Shown here one piece after another: positions 36,358 to 44,932 of a stretch of 64,000 nucleotides of DNA. The translations under genes were made by a program, and so were the position numbers. How positions within the stretch are numbered: the stretch's first letter is position 1; the number at the start of each line of letters is the position of its first letter. Location of the stretch: the NCBI GenBank assembly GCA_040755155.1, contig JBFMBP010000039.1:62001-126000 (forward strand), written 5' to 3'. The notes beneath the pieces are model-generated. The model was not told where the DNA came from. It saw only the letters and a list, made by a program, of their open reading frames with translations, and ran no database searches. This stretch comes from Candidatus Omnitrophota bacterium (GTDB lineage Bacteria > Hinthialibacterota > Hinthialibacteria > Hinthialibacterales > Hinthialibacteraceae).

Positions 36358-36379
36358 AAAGCCGCTAGAAGCGGCTTAA
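36358..36379 (+). promoter_or_regulatory. Hairpin between fabG and acpP
   Basis: AAAGCCGCT and AGCGGCTT surround a small loop just upstream of acpP; there is no real T-run. It may be a weak attenuator or an mRNA processing/stability element separating fabG from the more highly expressed acpP. By-eye prediction. Confidence 0.35.
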
Positions 36380-36417
36380 TTCCTATAGCGAATATCGAAG
36401 CAAAGGAGGTAAGTTTT

Positions 36418-36663
36418 GTGAGCGAAAATATCCAAGAAAAAGTTATCGAAATCATTGCGGAAAAATTGAAGGTGGACAAGGAAGAGATCACCCGCGACAA
36501 ATCGTTTACGCGCGATCTCGGCGCCGATTCCCTCGATACGGTGGAACTCGTCATGGATTTCGAAGAGAAATTCGAAATCGACGAAATCCCCGAAGAAGAA
36601 GCGGAAAAAATCAAGACCGTCGGCGACGCCATCGATTACATTACGAATAAACTCAATGTTTGA
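36418..36663 (+). CDS. acpP: Acyl carrier protein
   Basis: 81 residues from a GTG start with a very strong ribosome binding site (AAAGGAGG, eight-base spacing). Highly acidic four-helix protein; phosphopantetheine attaches at Ser38 in [14 protein letters not shown]. It lies between fabG and fabF, the canonical position. Confidence 0.98.
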   Translation: MSENIQEKVIEIIAEKLKVDKEEITRDKSFTRDLGADSLDTVELVMDFEEKFEIDEIPEEEAEKIKTVGDAIDYITNKLNV

Positions 36664-36691
36664 GAATCGAACCAGACGGGAGACAAGGTAA

Positions 36692-37930
36692 ATGGATCGA
36701 CGCGTCGTCGTCACGGGGATGGGCGTCATTTCCCCCGTGGGAAATACGGTTGGCGATTTTTGGTCGTCCCTGGTCAATGGGCGCACGGGAACCGGCCTGT
36801 TGGCAAAATTCAATACGGAAGGCTTCTCTTCTAAAGTCGCCGCCGAAGTGAAGAATTTCGATCCGGATCGTTATATCGATCCCAAAGAATCGCGGCGGAT
36901 GGATCTCTTCATCCAATACGCCATGGCCGCCGCGCAAATGGCGGTCGATCGATCGGGACTCGATTTCGAAAAAGAAGACAAGGAGCGGGCGGGCGTTCTG
37001 GTCGGCTCCGGCATCGGCGGCATTCAAACCCTGGAAACGCAAAAAGAGGTTCTCGATCAGAAAGGGCCGCGCCGCATCAGCCCCTTGCTCATTCCCATGT
37101 TGATCATCAACATGGCGGCGGGCATGGTTTCCATTCGCTGGGGCTTGCGGGGACCGAATACGTCCGTCGTTACCGCCTGCGCCACTGGCAATCATTGCAT
37201 TGGCGACGCTATGCGCTTTATTCAACGGGGCGACGCCGACATCATGCTCGCTGGAGGAACGGAAGGCTCGATCACGCCGCTCGGTTTTGGCGGCTTCTGC
37301 TCGATGAAAGCGTTATCCACCCGCAACGAGGAACCGGATAAAGCCAGCCGTCCCTTCGATTTGGACAGAGATGGATTCGTCATGGGCGAAGGCGCCGGCA
37401 TCGTCGTCTTGGAAGAACTGGAACGCGCCAAAAAGCGCGGCGCTCCCATCCTGGCCGAACTCGTCGGTTATGGCATCAGCGCCGACGCCCATCACATCAC
37501 CATGCCCGATCCCGAAGGACGCGGTGCCTGCAAGGCCATGCGCCTGGCGCTGGACGACGCTAAACTGCCGGACGCGGAGTTGGATTACATCAACGCGCAT
37601 GGCACTTCAACGCCTTATAATGATAAGTTCGAGACGATCGCCATTAAGAATCTGCTCAATTCCCGCGCCAAAGAGGTTCCCGTTAGCTCGACGAAATCGA
37701 TGACAGGCCACCTCCTCGGCGCGGCGGGAGCAGTGGAATTGATCGCCTGCGTTTTGGCTCTCGTACATGGCGTCATTCCGCCGACGATCAACTACGCAAC
37801 GCCGGATCCGGAATGCGATCTGGACTATGTTCCCAACATCGCCCGCGAGAAGAAAATCAAAACGGCGATGTCCAATTCCTTCGGCTTCGGCGGCCACAAC
37901 GCCGTATTGGTGGCGCGAAAGTTCGAATGA
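36692..37930 (+). CDS. fabF: 3-oxoacyl-ACP synthase II (FabF)
   Basis: 412 residues. [14 protein letters not shown] start, Cys163 in [13 protein letters not shown], His in [13 protein letters not shown], Lys in [18 protein letters not shown] with the second His, and [13 protein letters not shown] at the end. Elongates acyl chains. Last gene of the fab cluster; a terminator follows within 60 bases. Confidence 0.98.
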   Translation: MDRRVVVTGMGVISPVGNTVGDFWSSLVNGRTGTGLLAKFNTEGFSSKVAAEVKNFDPDRYIDPKESRRMDLFIQYAMAAAQMAVDRSGLDFEKEDKERAGVLVGSGIGGIQTLETQKEVLDQKGPRRISPLLIPMLIINMAAGMVSIRWGLRGPNTSVVTACATGNHCIGDAMRFIQRGDADIMLAGGTEGSITPLGFGGFCSMKALSTRNEEPDKASRPFDLDRDGFVMGEGAGIVVLEELERAKKRGAPILAELVGYGISADAHHITMPDPEGRGACKAMRLALDDAKLPDAELDYINAHGTSTPYNDKFETIAIKNLLNSRAKEVPVSSTKSMTGHLLGAAGAVELIACVLALVHGVIPPTINYATPDPECDLDYVPNIAREKKIKTAMSNSFGFGGHNAVLVARKFE

Positions 37931-37962
37931 GCCGGCGGTTTGTATGCAAGCGCAATCCTGCC

Positions 37963-37992
37963 AGGGCGCGGTCCTCCGCGCCCTTAGTTTTT
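37963..37992 (+). terminator. Rho-independent terminator after fabF
   Basis: A perfect nine-base stem AGGGCGCGG / CCGCGCCCT with a TCCT loop, followed by TAGTTTTTG. Ends the fab operon ahead of a convergent gene. Confidence 0.88.
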
Positions 37993-38051
37993 GTCCGGAA
38001 AAAAGCATGGGCGAGATAAATTCGATCAAGCCGATTGAGTTCATGAATTGT

Positions 38052-39059
38052 TTATTCGTACAACTCCCAACCAACAATCCGTGTAGGAAGACGCGCGTCG
38101 AATATGTAGAGCTTGCGATAGGAGTCGACGATATACAGCTCCTTGTTGTCCGGAGAGAAGGCGCAAGCGGTCATGTAGCCTTGGATTTCGTACTTCTGGA
38201 TTTCCTCCATCGTCGTCAAATCCACCAGCGTAGTCTTGCCGTTGCGTCCTGTAACCATATAGCGCACGTCGGAGGTATAAGCGATATCGCCCTCGGCGGG
38301 GATGGTGGTAAAGTTTGTTGTATCGATTAAATCGACTTCAAATTCTATGGCATATCTTGCATAATAAAAACGACTGTCGGAAGAGAATTTTGTTTCGATG
38401 ACTAACGCTTTAGATAAATCTTCGTTATATTCGGCTTTATAGAGTATTTTCCCATCTATAGCATTCCACAAACGCGGTAGATTAAAATAATAGTCATTAA
38501 CGAAATGCCCATCATAGTGAAATGCATGATATTGAACCGTACCGCCAACTGTCTTTTTATTGGGCGAAATTATCAGGTTTTGCGATGTATAATCCACCTG
38601 TTTATAATCGATAAACAACTTACCAATAGTATTTCTGCTGTCTTCAAGTTCTATTCTATTATCCCATCTATCTTTTCCTGTTACCATACTATCCAATTCA
38701 TCAACACTTATTTCTACATTATCAATTACTTTTTCATCAAATAAATCAAAAGTAATATGATAAGGAGCGCCTTGCATCCATATAATTGTAGTAGGATCGG
38801 ATAAACTTTGATAAAGTCGATAATACATATTTAAAATTTTATTAAAATTATTATCAATATGTAAATGAAAAATTTGTTTAATCTCACCTATTTTATCTTG
38901 AACATTTAGACCTAGGTCGATCCGCTTTTGCGGCAAAATTATTTTGTCATCGGCTAAAGATAAACGTGATACTGATGTTAAAATAGTAAATATGATAACG
39001 CATAACGCCCTTGTAGTAAAAACATACTTTAAATTTATATTATGAAATAAGTTAGACAT
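38052..39059 (-). CDS. Secreted propeller-like hypothetical protein
   Basis: 335 residues. Signal peptide about 1-36 (CVIIFTILTSVSRLSLA). The first two thirds are AT-rich in codon use with many Ile, Asn, Lys and Tyr; no family is recognised. The last 70 residues (YMVTGRNGKTTLVDLTTMEEIQKYEI... ACAFSPDNKELYIVDSYRKLYIFDARLP) are GC-rich and look like two WD40/beta-propeller strands. The abrupt change of base composition near 38310 suggests a chimeric gene. It ends next to the fabF terminator region and is convergent to it. Confidence 0.55.
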   Translation of the reverse strand: MSNLFHNINLKYVFTTRALCVIIFTILTSVSRLSLADDKIILPQKRIDLGLNVQDKIGEIKQIFHLHIDNNFNKILNMYYRLYQSLSDPTTIIWMQGAPYHITFDLFDEKVIDNVEISVDELDSMVTGKDRWDNRIELEDSRNTIGKLFIDYKQVDYTSQNLIISPNKKTVGGTVQYHAFHYDGHFVNDYYFNLPRLWNAIDGKILYKAEYNEDLSKALVIETKFSSDSRFYYARYAIEFEVDLIDTTNFTTIPAEGDIAYTSDVRYMVTGRNGKTTLVDLTTMEEIQKYEIQGYMTACAFSPDNKELYIVDSYRKLYIFDARLPTRIVGWELYE

Positions 39060-39092
39060 TTTTTTATCCTCATATTAATTATACAAGAAATC

Positions 39093-39127
39093 AGCGTAGG
39101 TATAGTAAATTGAACTATACCTACGCT
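39093..39127 (-). terminator. Perfect 14-bp inverted repeat, possible terminator
   Basis: AGCGTAGGTATAGT (39093-39106) pairs perfectly with ACTATACCTACGCT (39114-39127) around a seven-base loop, in the gap between two minus-strand genes. On the minus strand the downstream bases are only moderately T-rich (GATTTCTTG), so termination is likely weak. It could instead be an operator or a processing site. Confidence 0.4.
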
Positions 39128-39158
39128 AAAAAAAACTTATTCCGTAGAATATTATCGA

Positions 39159-41309
39159 TCAATCGAGTTCTAAATACATGCGTTTTAAGTCTTTCTTCGA
39201 GGAATCGCTTGGATTGACTTGCGTATAGTAAAGCATATTCCATTCATCCGTTTCATAATCCCTGCCACCCGATCCAATGAGGGACGGATAATTGCTTTTC
39301 GGATTATTATTGTAAAAATTGGAATCAATGGCGGTAATCAATAAGCCATCGTCCCAATCGACGGGATTGGAACTGGAGTGAATATAGAAACCATATCGAT
39401 CTTGCGTAATGCCGCCTTGAGCTATAAGAATATAGCAATTTGTCCAAGAATTGAAACTAACTTTTGGATTCGTTCTCCATTTATCTACATTTGTAGGTTG
39501 GTCCGTATATGTACTATCTGCATTCCAAATAAAACTAAACGCGCCTCCAATCCCGTCTTCCGTCCAATTTGCGCTATCGGACCATGTGCTTGAAACACGT
39601 TTATACTTTTTCCAAGGATTGTTATTCATGCCATAGGACGAGCTGAAAACAGATGATTGCAATGCTCTTGCCGCCGACAAATTAGAGTGAACTAAATTAC
39701 CGCATTCACCGTAATCGTATCCTGAACATGACTGAACAGGTATCGTACTACCCACTACATATAACGCAGGCGCGCCATTTTGTTTGAGAACGCCTCGGGT
39801 AGAGTAAATCATGTAATAATACGCACCAACCGGAACAATAGACGGATCTCCGCATCCATAACTTCCTTGTCTTCCCATGACCAGTTCATCTTCATCCATT
39901 TCATAAGATATTACTTTGTATTCACTGCCGAAACTGGGCATTTTTGTGAACGTTCTTCCAAAATTCGCGCCGCTGTCTTCGGTCGAGCGGGCATATCCGA
40001 TCGACGTATTTACACTCCAATGAGGGGAGCCATTATGGTTGTTTGTCACCCAACTAATGTCATTCCAATATTGAAAATGATCCTCGCCATTATAGAAAGC
40101 ATGAAGCGCTTTCTTGTTATCCGAAAGAGCATGATAAAGAATGGAAGAAATGCCAACCCAATGATCGTCGAAGTTCCTCGTGCGGTCGCCGCTGGGCGTC
40201 AAAACGGATATCGCTTCGCAAGCGCCGTTTTTCACAAGGCTGTTTTGAATGGTTGAGGCGGAAGCGTTGTACATGTTGTAACTGGAGTTATTTACAAAAT
40301 CGATAACGCGACCACAGCCTGCATACACAGCAGGTTCGGAATTACCGTTGGCATCATTATATCCCGGCGCTCCATGATCGGTATGATAATTCCAGCGTAG
40401 AGCGGCTAGATAGCTTACAAAATGCGCTGGATATTGCACTCCACCATACGTATAGGCTGGAATCTGTTCCGAGCAGATCGGAAAGTCGCTGGGATTGGCC
40501 AAATATCCTGCTGTAGTCTGGCTACCATCAAGAACGGTTGTCAAATAGGCGGGATACGTTACAGCATAGACTGTTTCCGGCGCAACAGCGTCTTGTTTCG
40601 GATTTCGTTGCGCGCTTTTGCCTTGCAACGGATTAGGTTGCATGGCGTCTACATCATCCGTTGGAGCATATAAATTCACTTTAAATTTACTGCTCATAAG
40701 TTCAGCCATAAAGACATTCGCCGCAATTTCCGATGGCTCCCAGCGTTCGGCGGCGCCTACTTTGGTGTAGGACGGTTCGATGCTTAGGACAAGGGAGAGG
40801 CGCACTTCCTGGCCTGCGTATTGGGTCAAATCTTCCATAAACCAGCACGAGCCGGGGCTGACGGCGCGGTTGGGATCGAGTCCGCGGGCGGGGAAGGCGG
40901 CTTCCGCCTGCCAGGGACTGTTGGCGCTCTTACGCGTTTCGACCAGGAGATGGAAATCGACGGGATATTGCGCTCCGTTGAGGATTTCTGCTCCCCCTTG
41001 AAACTGGACGTATTTCCGGTTGGGTATCTGGACGATGCGCTGGCCGAACACGCCGTAGTTCCCCTTTCCCGCCACGGGCTGAGCTTTCATGTAGAGCGCG
41101 GCGCCCATGACGACGCCGATCTTGGGATCGCCGGTGCGCATGACGGCGGGACGCATCTTGACGACGCTTTGGTTTTCGTCCTCGGCATCAAGGGCTACCA
41201 GGGAGCGCTCCAAGTTGAGCCATTCGGTTTGGTCTTTATTCTCGACGAAATCAAAAACCTTTTCAATGGCTTTTTCCTGTGAATTAGCGGCGAGTGCGAA
41301 TATGGTCAT
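39159..41309 (-). CDS. Large secreted glycosidase-like propeller protein, probably phase-variable
   Basis: 716-codon body from an internal ATG. The N-terminal part (about 20-215) is a GC-rich beta-sandwich with VKMRPAVMRTGDPKIGVVMG and RKYVQFQGGAEILNG. The rest (about 230-716) resembles a glycoside hydrolase family 32/43-like propeller: DHFQYWNDISWV...SIGYARSTEDSG, CGDPSIVPVGAYYYMIYSTRG, SNPVDWDDGLLITAIDS. Read alone it lacks a signal peptide. The ATG with a good ribosome binding site is at 41352, but a (CT)11 tract puts it out of frame. With 9 or 12 repeats the protein would begin MLKKSAVLSLSLSLSMTIFALAA, a clear signal peptide. See the matching finding. The activity on carbohydrate is inference from fold-like motifs. 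Confidence 0.6.
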   Translation of the reverse strand: MTIFALAANSQEKAIEKVFDFVENKDQTEWLNLERSLVALDAEDENQSVVKMRPAVMRTGDPKIGVVMGAALYMKAQPVAGKGNYGVFGQRIVQIPNRKYVQFQGGAEILNGAQYPVDFHLLVETRKSANSPWQAEAAFPARGLDPNRAVSPGSCWFMEDLTQYAGQEVRLSLVLSIEPSYTKVGAAERWEPSEIAANVFMAELMSSKFKVNLYAPTDDVDAMQPNPLQGKSAQRNPKQDAVAPETVYAVTYPAYLTTVLDGSQTTAGYLANPSDFPICSEQIPAYTYGGVQYPAHFVSYLAALRWNYHTDHGAPGYNDANGNSEPAVYAGCGRVIDFVNNSSYNMYNASASTIQNSLVKNGACEAISVLTPSGDRTRNFDDHWVGISSILYHALSDNKKALHAFYNGEDHFQYWNDISWVTNNHNGSPHWSVNTSIGYARSTEDSGANFGRTFTKMPSFGSEYKVISYEMDEDELVMGRQGSYGCGDPSIVPVGAYYYMIYSTRGVLKQNGAPALYVVGSTIPVQSCSGYDYGECGNLVHSNLSAARALQSSVFSSSYGMNNNPWKKYKRVSSTWSDSANWTEDGIGGAFSFIWNADSTYTDQPTNVDKWRTNPKVSFNSWTNCYILIAQGGITQDRYGFYIHSSSNPVDWDDGLLITAIDSNFYNNNPKSNYPSLIGSGGRDYETDEWNMLYYTQVNPSDSSKKDLKRMYLELD

Positions 41310-41332
41310 AGAGAGAGAGAGAGAGAGAGAGA
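41310..41332 (-). repeat. (CT)11 dinucleotide tract in signal-peptide coding region
   Basis: Forward strand reads (GA)11 from 41311 to 41332 preceded by A. On the minus strand it encodes alternating Leu-Ser codons of a signal peptide. Eleven units leave the upstream ATG at 41352 out of frame with the main body (offset 43 bases). Adding one unit or losing two restores the frame. Long pure dinucleotide tracts are classic sites of slipped-strand phase variation. Confidence 0.85.
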
Positions 41333-41349
41333 ACAGCGGATTTTTTCAA

Positions 41350-41364
41350 CATGATTTCCTCCTT
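41350..41364 (-). promoter_or_regulatory. Ribosome binding site and start codon of the phase-variable gene
   Basis: AAGGAGG (41364-41358) and ATG (41352-41350) are separated by five bases. In the sequenced state translation from here gives only a 22-residue peptide ending at a TAA (41286-41284). Confidence 0.7.
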
Positions 41365-41834
41365 TTTCCCCCATCGCCAAGACGAGAGGAATAGACATAA
41401 TGCGTTTGTTATATTTGTTTATGCGAATTAGTATATGGTTAGCATTGCGGAGAGAAGAGAGATCACCCCCTATATAAACAAAAATATATATTAATTATCT
41501 ATAATACGCCGTTCACCAATACAATAACCCATTATGCTGCATCTGTCAAGATAAAAATGATTAAAATTTCATTATGCTAAAAAAAAGATAGATAAGTAAT
41601 AATAATCATTATGAAAGTAGGTTGCTGAAGAGTACGAAGTTTTGAGTTGATAAAGCGCGAATCCGGAAGAAAGGGCGACCTTTTTTCAAATAGAAAATCC
41701 CTCTACCGTAAAGAGAAATCGTTTTCATTCATAATTTCTACTTTTCGGGTTGAGGGTTATCACAATGATTTTATGGAGTCAATGGTATAGCTGCGTCCGC
41801 CCTTCAAGCCGCGTGTTCGCGTTCACAGATTTTT
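41353..41834. other. AT-rich intergenic region with regulatory signals
   Basis: About 480 bases between two divergent genes. It contains the promoter of the minus-strand phase-variable gene (41521-41549) and its ribosome binding site. The remaining sequence is AT-rich without an open frame of note. Confidence 0.6.
41521..41549 (-). promoter_or_regulatory. Sigma70-type promoter for phase-variable gene
   Basis: On the minus strand a perfect TTGACA (41549-41544), a 17-base spacer and TATTGT (41526-41521, 4 of 6 to TATAAT). It gives a leader of roughly 165 bases before ATG 41352. Confidence 0.55.
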
Positions 41835-42461
41835 ATGTATTTGGTTCTGGTTTTGGATGGACAATCAACCGCATGTTATCAGGCGACTTTTGAGGATGAC
41901 GCCGCGGGCGCCATTCCCAAGGATTGGAAGATTGCGGAAACCGCCGGGCAGGATAAACTGGCCGAGTGGAAAGTGATGGAGATGGAAGGCGCTCCCAACG
42001 GCAAAAAAGTTATTGCGCTTATGAAGACGTTGAATCAAAAGCGCACCTTCAATCTCGCCATCTCCGAGAAAACGAGTTTTAAGGACGTTAACATTAAATT
42101 GAAACTGAAAGCGATTAGCGGCGAAGAGGATTAGGGCGGCGGCCCGATTTGGCGCGCCATCGATAAGGATAATTATGACATTGCGCGCTGGAATCCGTTG
42201 GAGGATAATTTCCGCGTCTATTACATGAAAGAAGGCCAGCGGAAGCAAATCGCCAACATCGATCTCAAGGCCGATCCCAAGAAATGGCATGAGATCGAGA
42301 TTATAATGAAAGGCGCCGCCATTACGGCGTCGTTAGATGGAAAACAATATATGCAGGTCGAAGATTCCTCTTTTTCCGCAGCGGGAATGGTTGGTTTGTG
42401 GATCAAAGTGGACGCCGCCGCCGCTTTCGACGATTTTATCATTCAAGAAATAAAGGAATAA
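41835..42461 (+). pseudogene. Concanavalin/DUF1080-like protein interrupted by an in-frame amber codon
   Basis: One continuous frame of about 208 codons broken only by TAG at 42132-42134, between GEED and GGGPIWRAIDKDNYDIARWNPLEDNFRVYY. That segment is the typical jelly-roll pattern (G-G-P-I-W-R...D-N-Y-Y-I-A-R-x-N-P-L-x-x-N-F-R) where a Gln (CAG) is expected at the break, so a single C-to-T change would create the stop. Before the stop: DDAAGAIPKDWKIAETAGQ. After it: KKWHEIEIIMKGAAITASLDGKQY and FDDFIIQEIKE. No clean signal peptide is visible at the start. It ends seven bases before a glycosidase gene, so it was probably its operon partner. Readthrough or sequencing error are alternatives. 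Confidence 0.7.
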
Positions 42462-42468
42462 GGTTTTT

Positions 42469-44823
42469 ATGAGCATTCACTTTCTCACCCTCTATTTCGC
42501 CGTCGCCGCCTCCAATCTCGTTCCCAACGGCGGCTTCGAACAAGGTATGACCGGCTGGGGATCGTTATGGACGCGGGAGGCGGGCGCTGGAAGCGCCATC
42601 GCCGACCGGGAGATTGTCCACGAAGGACGGGCGGCGGCGCGCATCGAACATCGCGGCGAGAAGGATTGGAGTTTCAATCCCAACTCGCAATATCCTGCGC
42701 AGGATGGCGAATTATATACGCTGGACGCTTGGATTAAGATCGAAGGGCAGGGAAGCGCGGAAATCTGCGTCGTCCTTTATGACGCCCAAGGCGCCGTAAT
42801 GGATTGGTCTTACGCTTCCCGTTCGGCGAAAGGCGCTCAGGATTGGCGGCATTTGCAAAGCAAGTTCGCCATACCTCAAGGCGTTGTCAAAATCCATCCC
42901 CGCCTTATTGGATATGGTTCCGCCACGGTATGGCTGGACGATTTTCAATTGCTGCCGGAGGGACGAATTGAGGATTTGCAGAAAGATATCCCCGCCGATA
43001 TTCCTCTTGATAACGAATCGCTGACCGTTACGCTGCATACGCGCAACGGCGCCTTGTCGGTTAAAGACAAACGGACGAGCCAGACATACGATCAGCGCCC
43101 CTTCGCTCAAGAAGGCGTTATCCAGGCGGCAACGACTACGGATCGCCTTATAGAATGGGATTGGCTGCATTTTCCGTCGGGCCTCGTTTTCAAAGTTCGC
43201 CTCGATCTGGACGAGAGCCATCCCGAATTCGTTCTTGCGCTATCTGGAGAAGGCGAGTTGCCAAACCGCATCGCTTATCCGCATCCCTTCGCAAACAAAG
43301 CGGGCGAATATCTCGTCATTCCTTTGAACGAAGGCATATCCTACCCCGTCGACGACAAAACCATTGATCCCATGCGTCTGGTCGCTTACGGCGGGCATGG
43401 GATATGTATGCCTTTTTGGGGCGAGACGGATGGAAGCGCGGGGCGCATGGCCATTCTGCAAACGCCGGACGACGCTTCGATCAACATCTTTCGTCAGCAA
43501 GAAAAACTTGGCATTGTCCCGGAATGGGAGCCGCAGAAAGGCCAATTCGGCTATCCCCGTCAAATCCTCTACGCGTTTTTCGATAAGGGCGGCCATACGG
43601 CCATCTGCAAGCGTTACCGCGCTTACGCCAAAGAAACCGGCTTGTTGAAGACGCTCCAACAAAAGAAGGAAGAAAATCCCCATGTCGACAAGCTGATCGG
43701 CGCCGTCAACGTCTGGTGTTGGGAAAGCGATCCCCTTCGCTACGTGCGGGAAATGCAGGCGCTGGGCATCGAGCGCATTTTGTGGAGCGATCGGGAAAAT
43801 CCCTCCGTAATCGAAGCGATGAACCGGATGGACGGCGTTCTCACCAGCCGTTACGATATCTATCAAGACGTCATGGATCCTGCCGTTTTCCCGCTGCTCA
43901 ACGGCGTTCATCCCGATTGGCCTACGGAAGCCTGGCCGCAGGATTTGATGCTCGACGAATCGGGGGATTGGCGAAAGGGGTGGGAAGTGAAAGGCAAGGA
44001 CGGCGCCATGCATCCTTGCGGCGTTCTCTGCGACCAACAGGCGATTCCCTACGCCCGTTCGCGCATATCCGAGGAATTGAAAACTTATCCCTACCGCTGC
44101 CGCTTCATCGATACGACTACGGCGTCGCCCTGGCGGGAATGCTATCATCCCGATCATCCCATGACCCGCTCGCAAAGCCGCTATTGGAAGATGGAACTGC
44201 TGCGCTTGGTTTCGGAAGAGATGCGTCTCGTAACCGGTTCGGAAACGGGGCATGACGCCGCCGTTCCCTACGTTCATTATTTCGAAGGCATGTTGAGCTT
44301 GGGTCCATACCGCGTTCCCGACTCGGGACGGGATATGCTGCGAATCTGGGACGAGGTTCCCGAACGTGTGGCAAAATTTCAACTAGGCCATCAGTACCGT
44401 TTGCCGTTATGGGAACTGGTCTATCACGATTGCGTAGTCTCTCAATGGTATTGGGGAGACTACAACAATAAACTGCCTTCGTTATGGGATAAGCGCGATC
44501 TGTTCAATGTTTTGTACGGAACGCCGCCGATGTTCATGTTCAATCGGCAAGGTTGGGAGAACAATAAAGAACGATTCGCGCAAAGCTATAAGAATATTTG
44601 TCCCATCGTCCGGGATGTGGGGTATTCTGAAATGCTGGAGCATCGCTTTTTGAATCCGGACCGCAGCGTGCAGCAAACCGTTTTCGCCAATGGAACCGTA
44701 GTCGCAGTCAATTTTGGCGATATTCCTTTTCAATGGGATGAGACGACGGAACTGGCGCCGATGAGTTTTCGCGTGGAGAAATTCGATGGAGCAAAGTGCT
44801 GCGATTATATGATGTATAAGTAA
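42469..44823 (+). CDS. Secreted glycoside hydrolase, GH101-related
   Basis: 784 residues. Short signal peptide (1-14), then a CBM4/9-like carbohydrate-binding sandwich about 16-165 (SNLVPNGGFEQGMTGWGSLW...SATVWLDDFQLLPEG). The body has a glycosidase barrel with YGGHGICMPFWGETDGSAGRMAI, IERILWSDRENPSVIEAMNRMDGVLTSRYDIY and RCRFIDTTTASPWRECYHPDHPMTR, like GH101-related (endo-alpha-N-acetylgalactosaminidase-like) proteins. The exact family and the catalytic acids are not certain. It follows the broken DUF1080-like gene at seven bases, and the two probably act on one glycan. Ribosome binding site AAGGA. Confidence 0.7.
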   Translation: MSIHFLTLYFAVAASNLVPNGGFEQGMTGWGSLWTREAGAGSAIADREIVHEGRAAARIEHRGEKDWSFNPNSQYPAQDGELYTLDAWIKIEGQGSAEICVVLYDAQGAVMDWSYASRSAKGAQDWRHLQSKFAIPQGVVKIHPRLIGYGSATVWLDDFQLLPEGRIEDLQKDIPADIPLDNESLTVTLHTRNGALSVKDKRTSQTYDQRPFAQEGVIQAATTTDRLIEWDWLHFPSGLVFKVRLDLDESHPEFVLALSGEGELPNRIAYPHPFANKAGEYLVIPLNEGISYPVDDKTIDPMRLVAYGGHGICMPFWGETDGSAGRMAILQTPDDASINIFRQQEKLGIVPEWEPQKGQFGYPRQILYAFFDKGGHTAICKRYRAYAKETGLLKTLQQKKEENPHVDKLIGAVNVWCWESDPLRYVREMQALGIERILWSDRENPSVIEAMNRMDGVLTSRYDIYQDVMDPAVFPLLNGVHPDWPTEAWPQDLMLDESGDWRKGWEVKGKDGAMHPCGVLCDQQAIPYARSRISEELKTYPYRCRFIDTTTASPWRECYHPDHPMTRSQSRYWKMELLRLVSEEMRLVTGSETGHDAAVPYVHYFEGMLSLGPYRVPDSGRDMLRIWDEVPERVAKFQLGHQYRLPLWELVYHDCVVSQWYWGDYNNKLPSLWDKRDLFNVLYGTPPMFMFNRQGWENNKERFAQSYKNICPIVRDVGYSEMLEHRFLNPDRSVQQTVFANGTVVAVNFGDIPFQWDETTELAPMSFRVEKFDGAKCCDYMMYK

Positions 44824-44881
44824 ACGGAAAATGTCTTGATGGAACGGATTTTTCCTTTAAAATCGCCGCCATCGAAAAAAT

Positions 44882-44910
44882 TTCCATTTTGATGGTTTTA
44901 CTTCTATAAT
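44882..44910 (+). promoter_or_regulatory. Putative promoter of the RsbU-like gene
   Basis: TTCCAT (44882-44887), 17 bases, then a perfect TATAAT (44905-44910), 22 bases before ATG 44933. The -35 match is weak. Confidence 0.35.
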
Positions 44911-44932
44911 AAACTACGTTGAGCATCCATAA

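Noticed and set aside
42129-42140. Amber codon as a pyrrolysine or selenocysteine site
   Set aside because: Selenocysteine uses TGA, and no pyrrolysine genes or a PYLIS-like structure are visible; the family pattern calls for a Gln there, so a simple CAG to TAG change is more likely.
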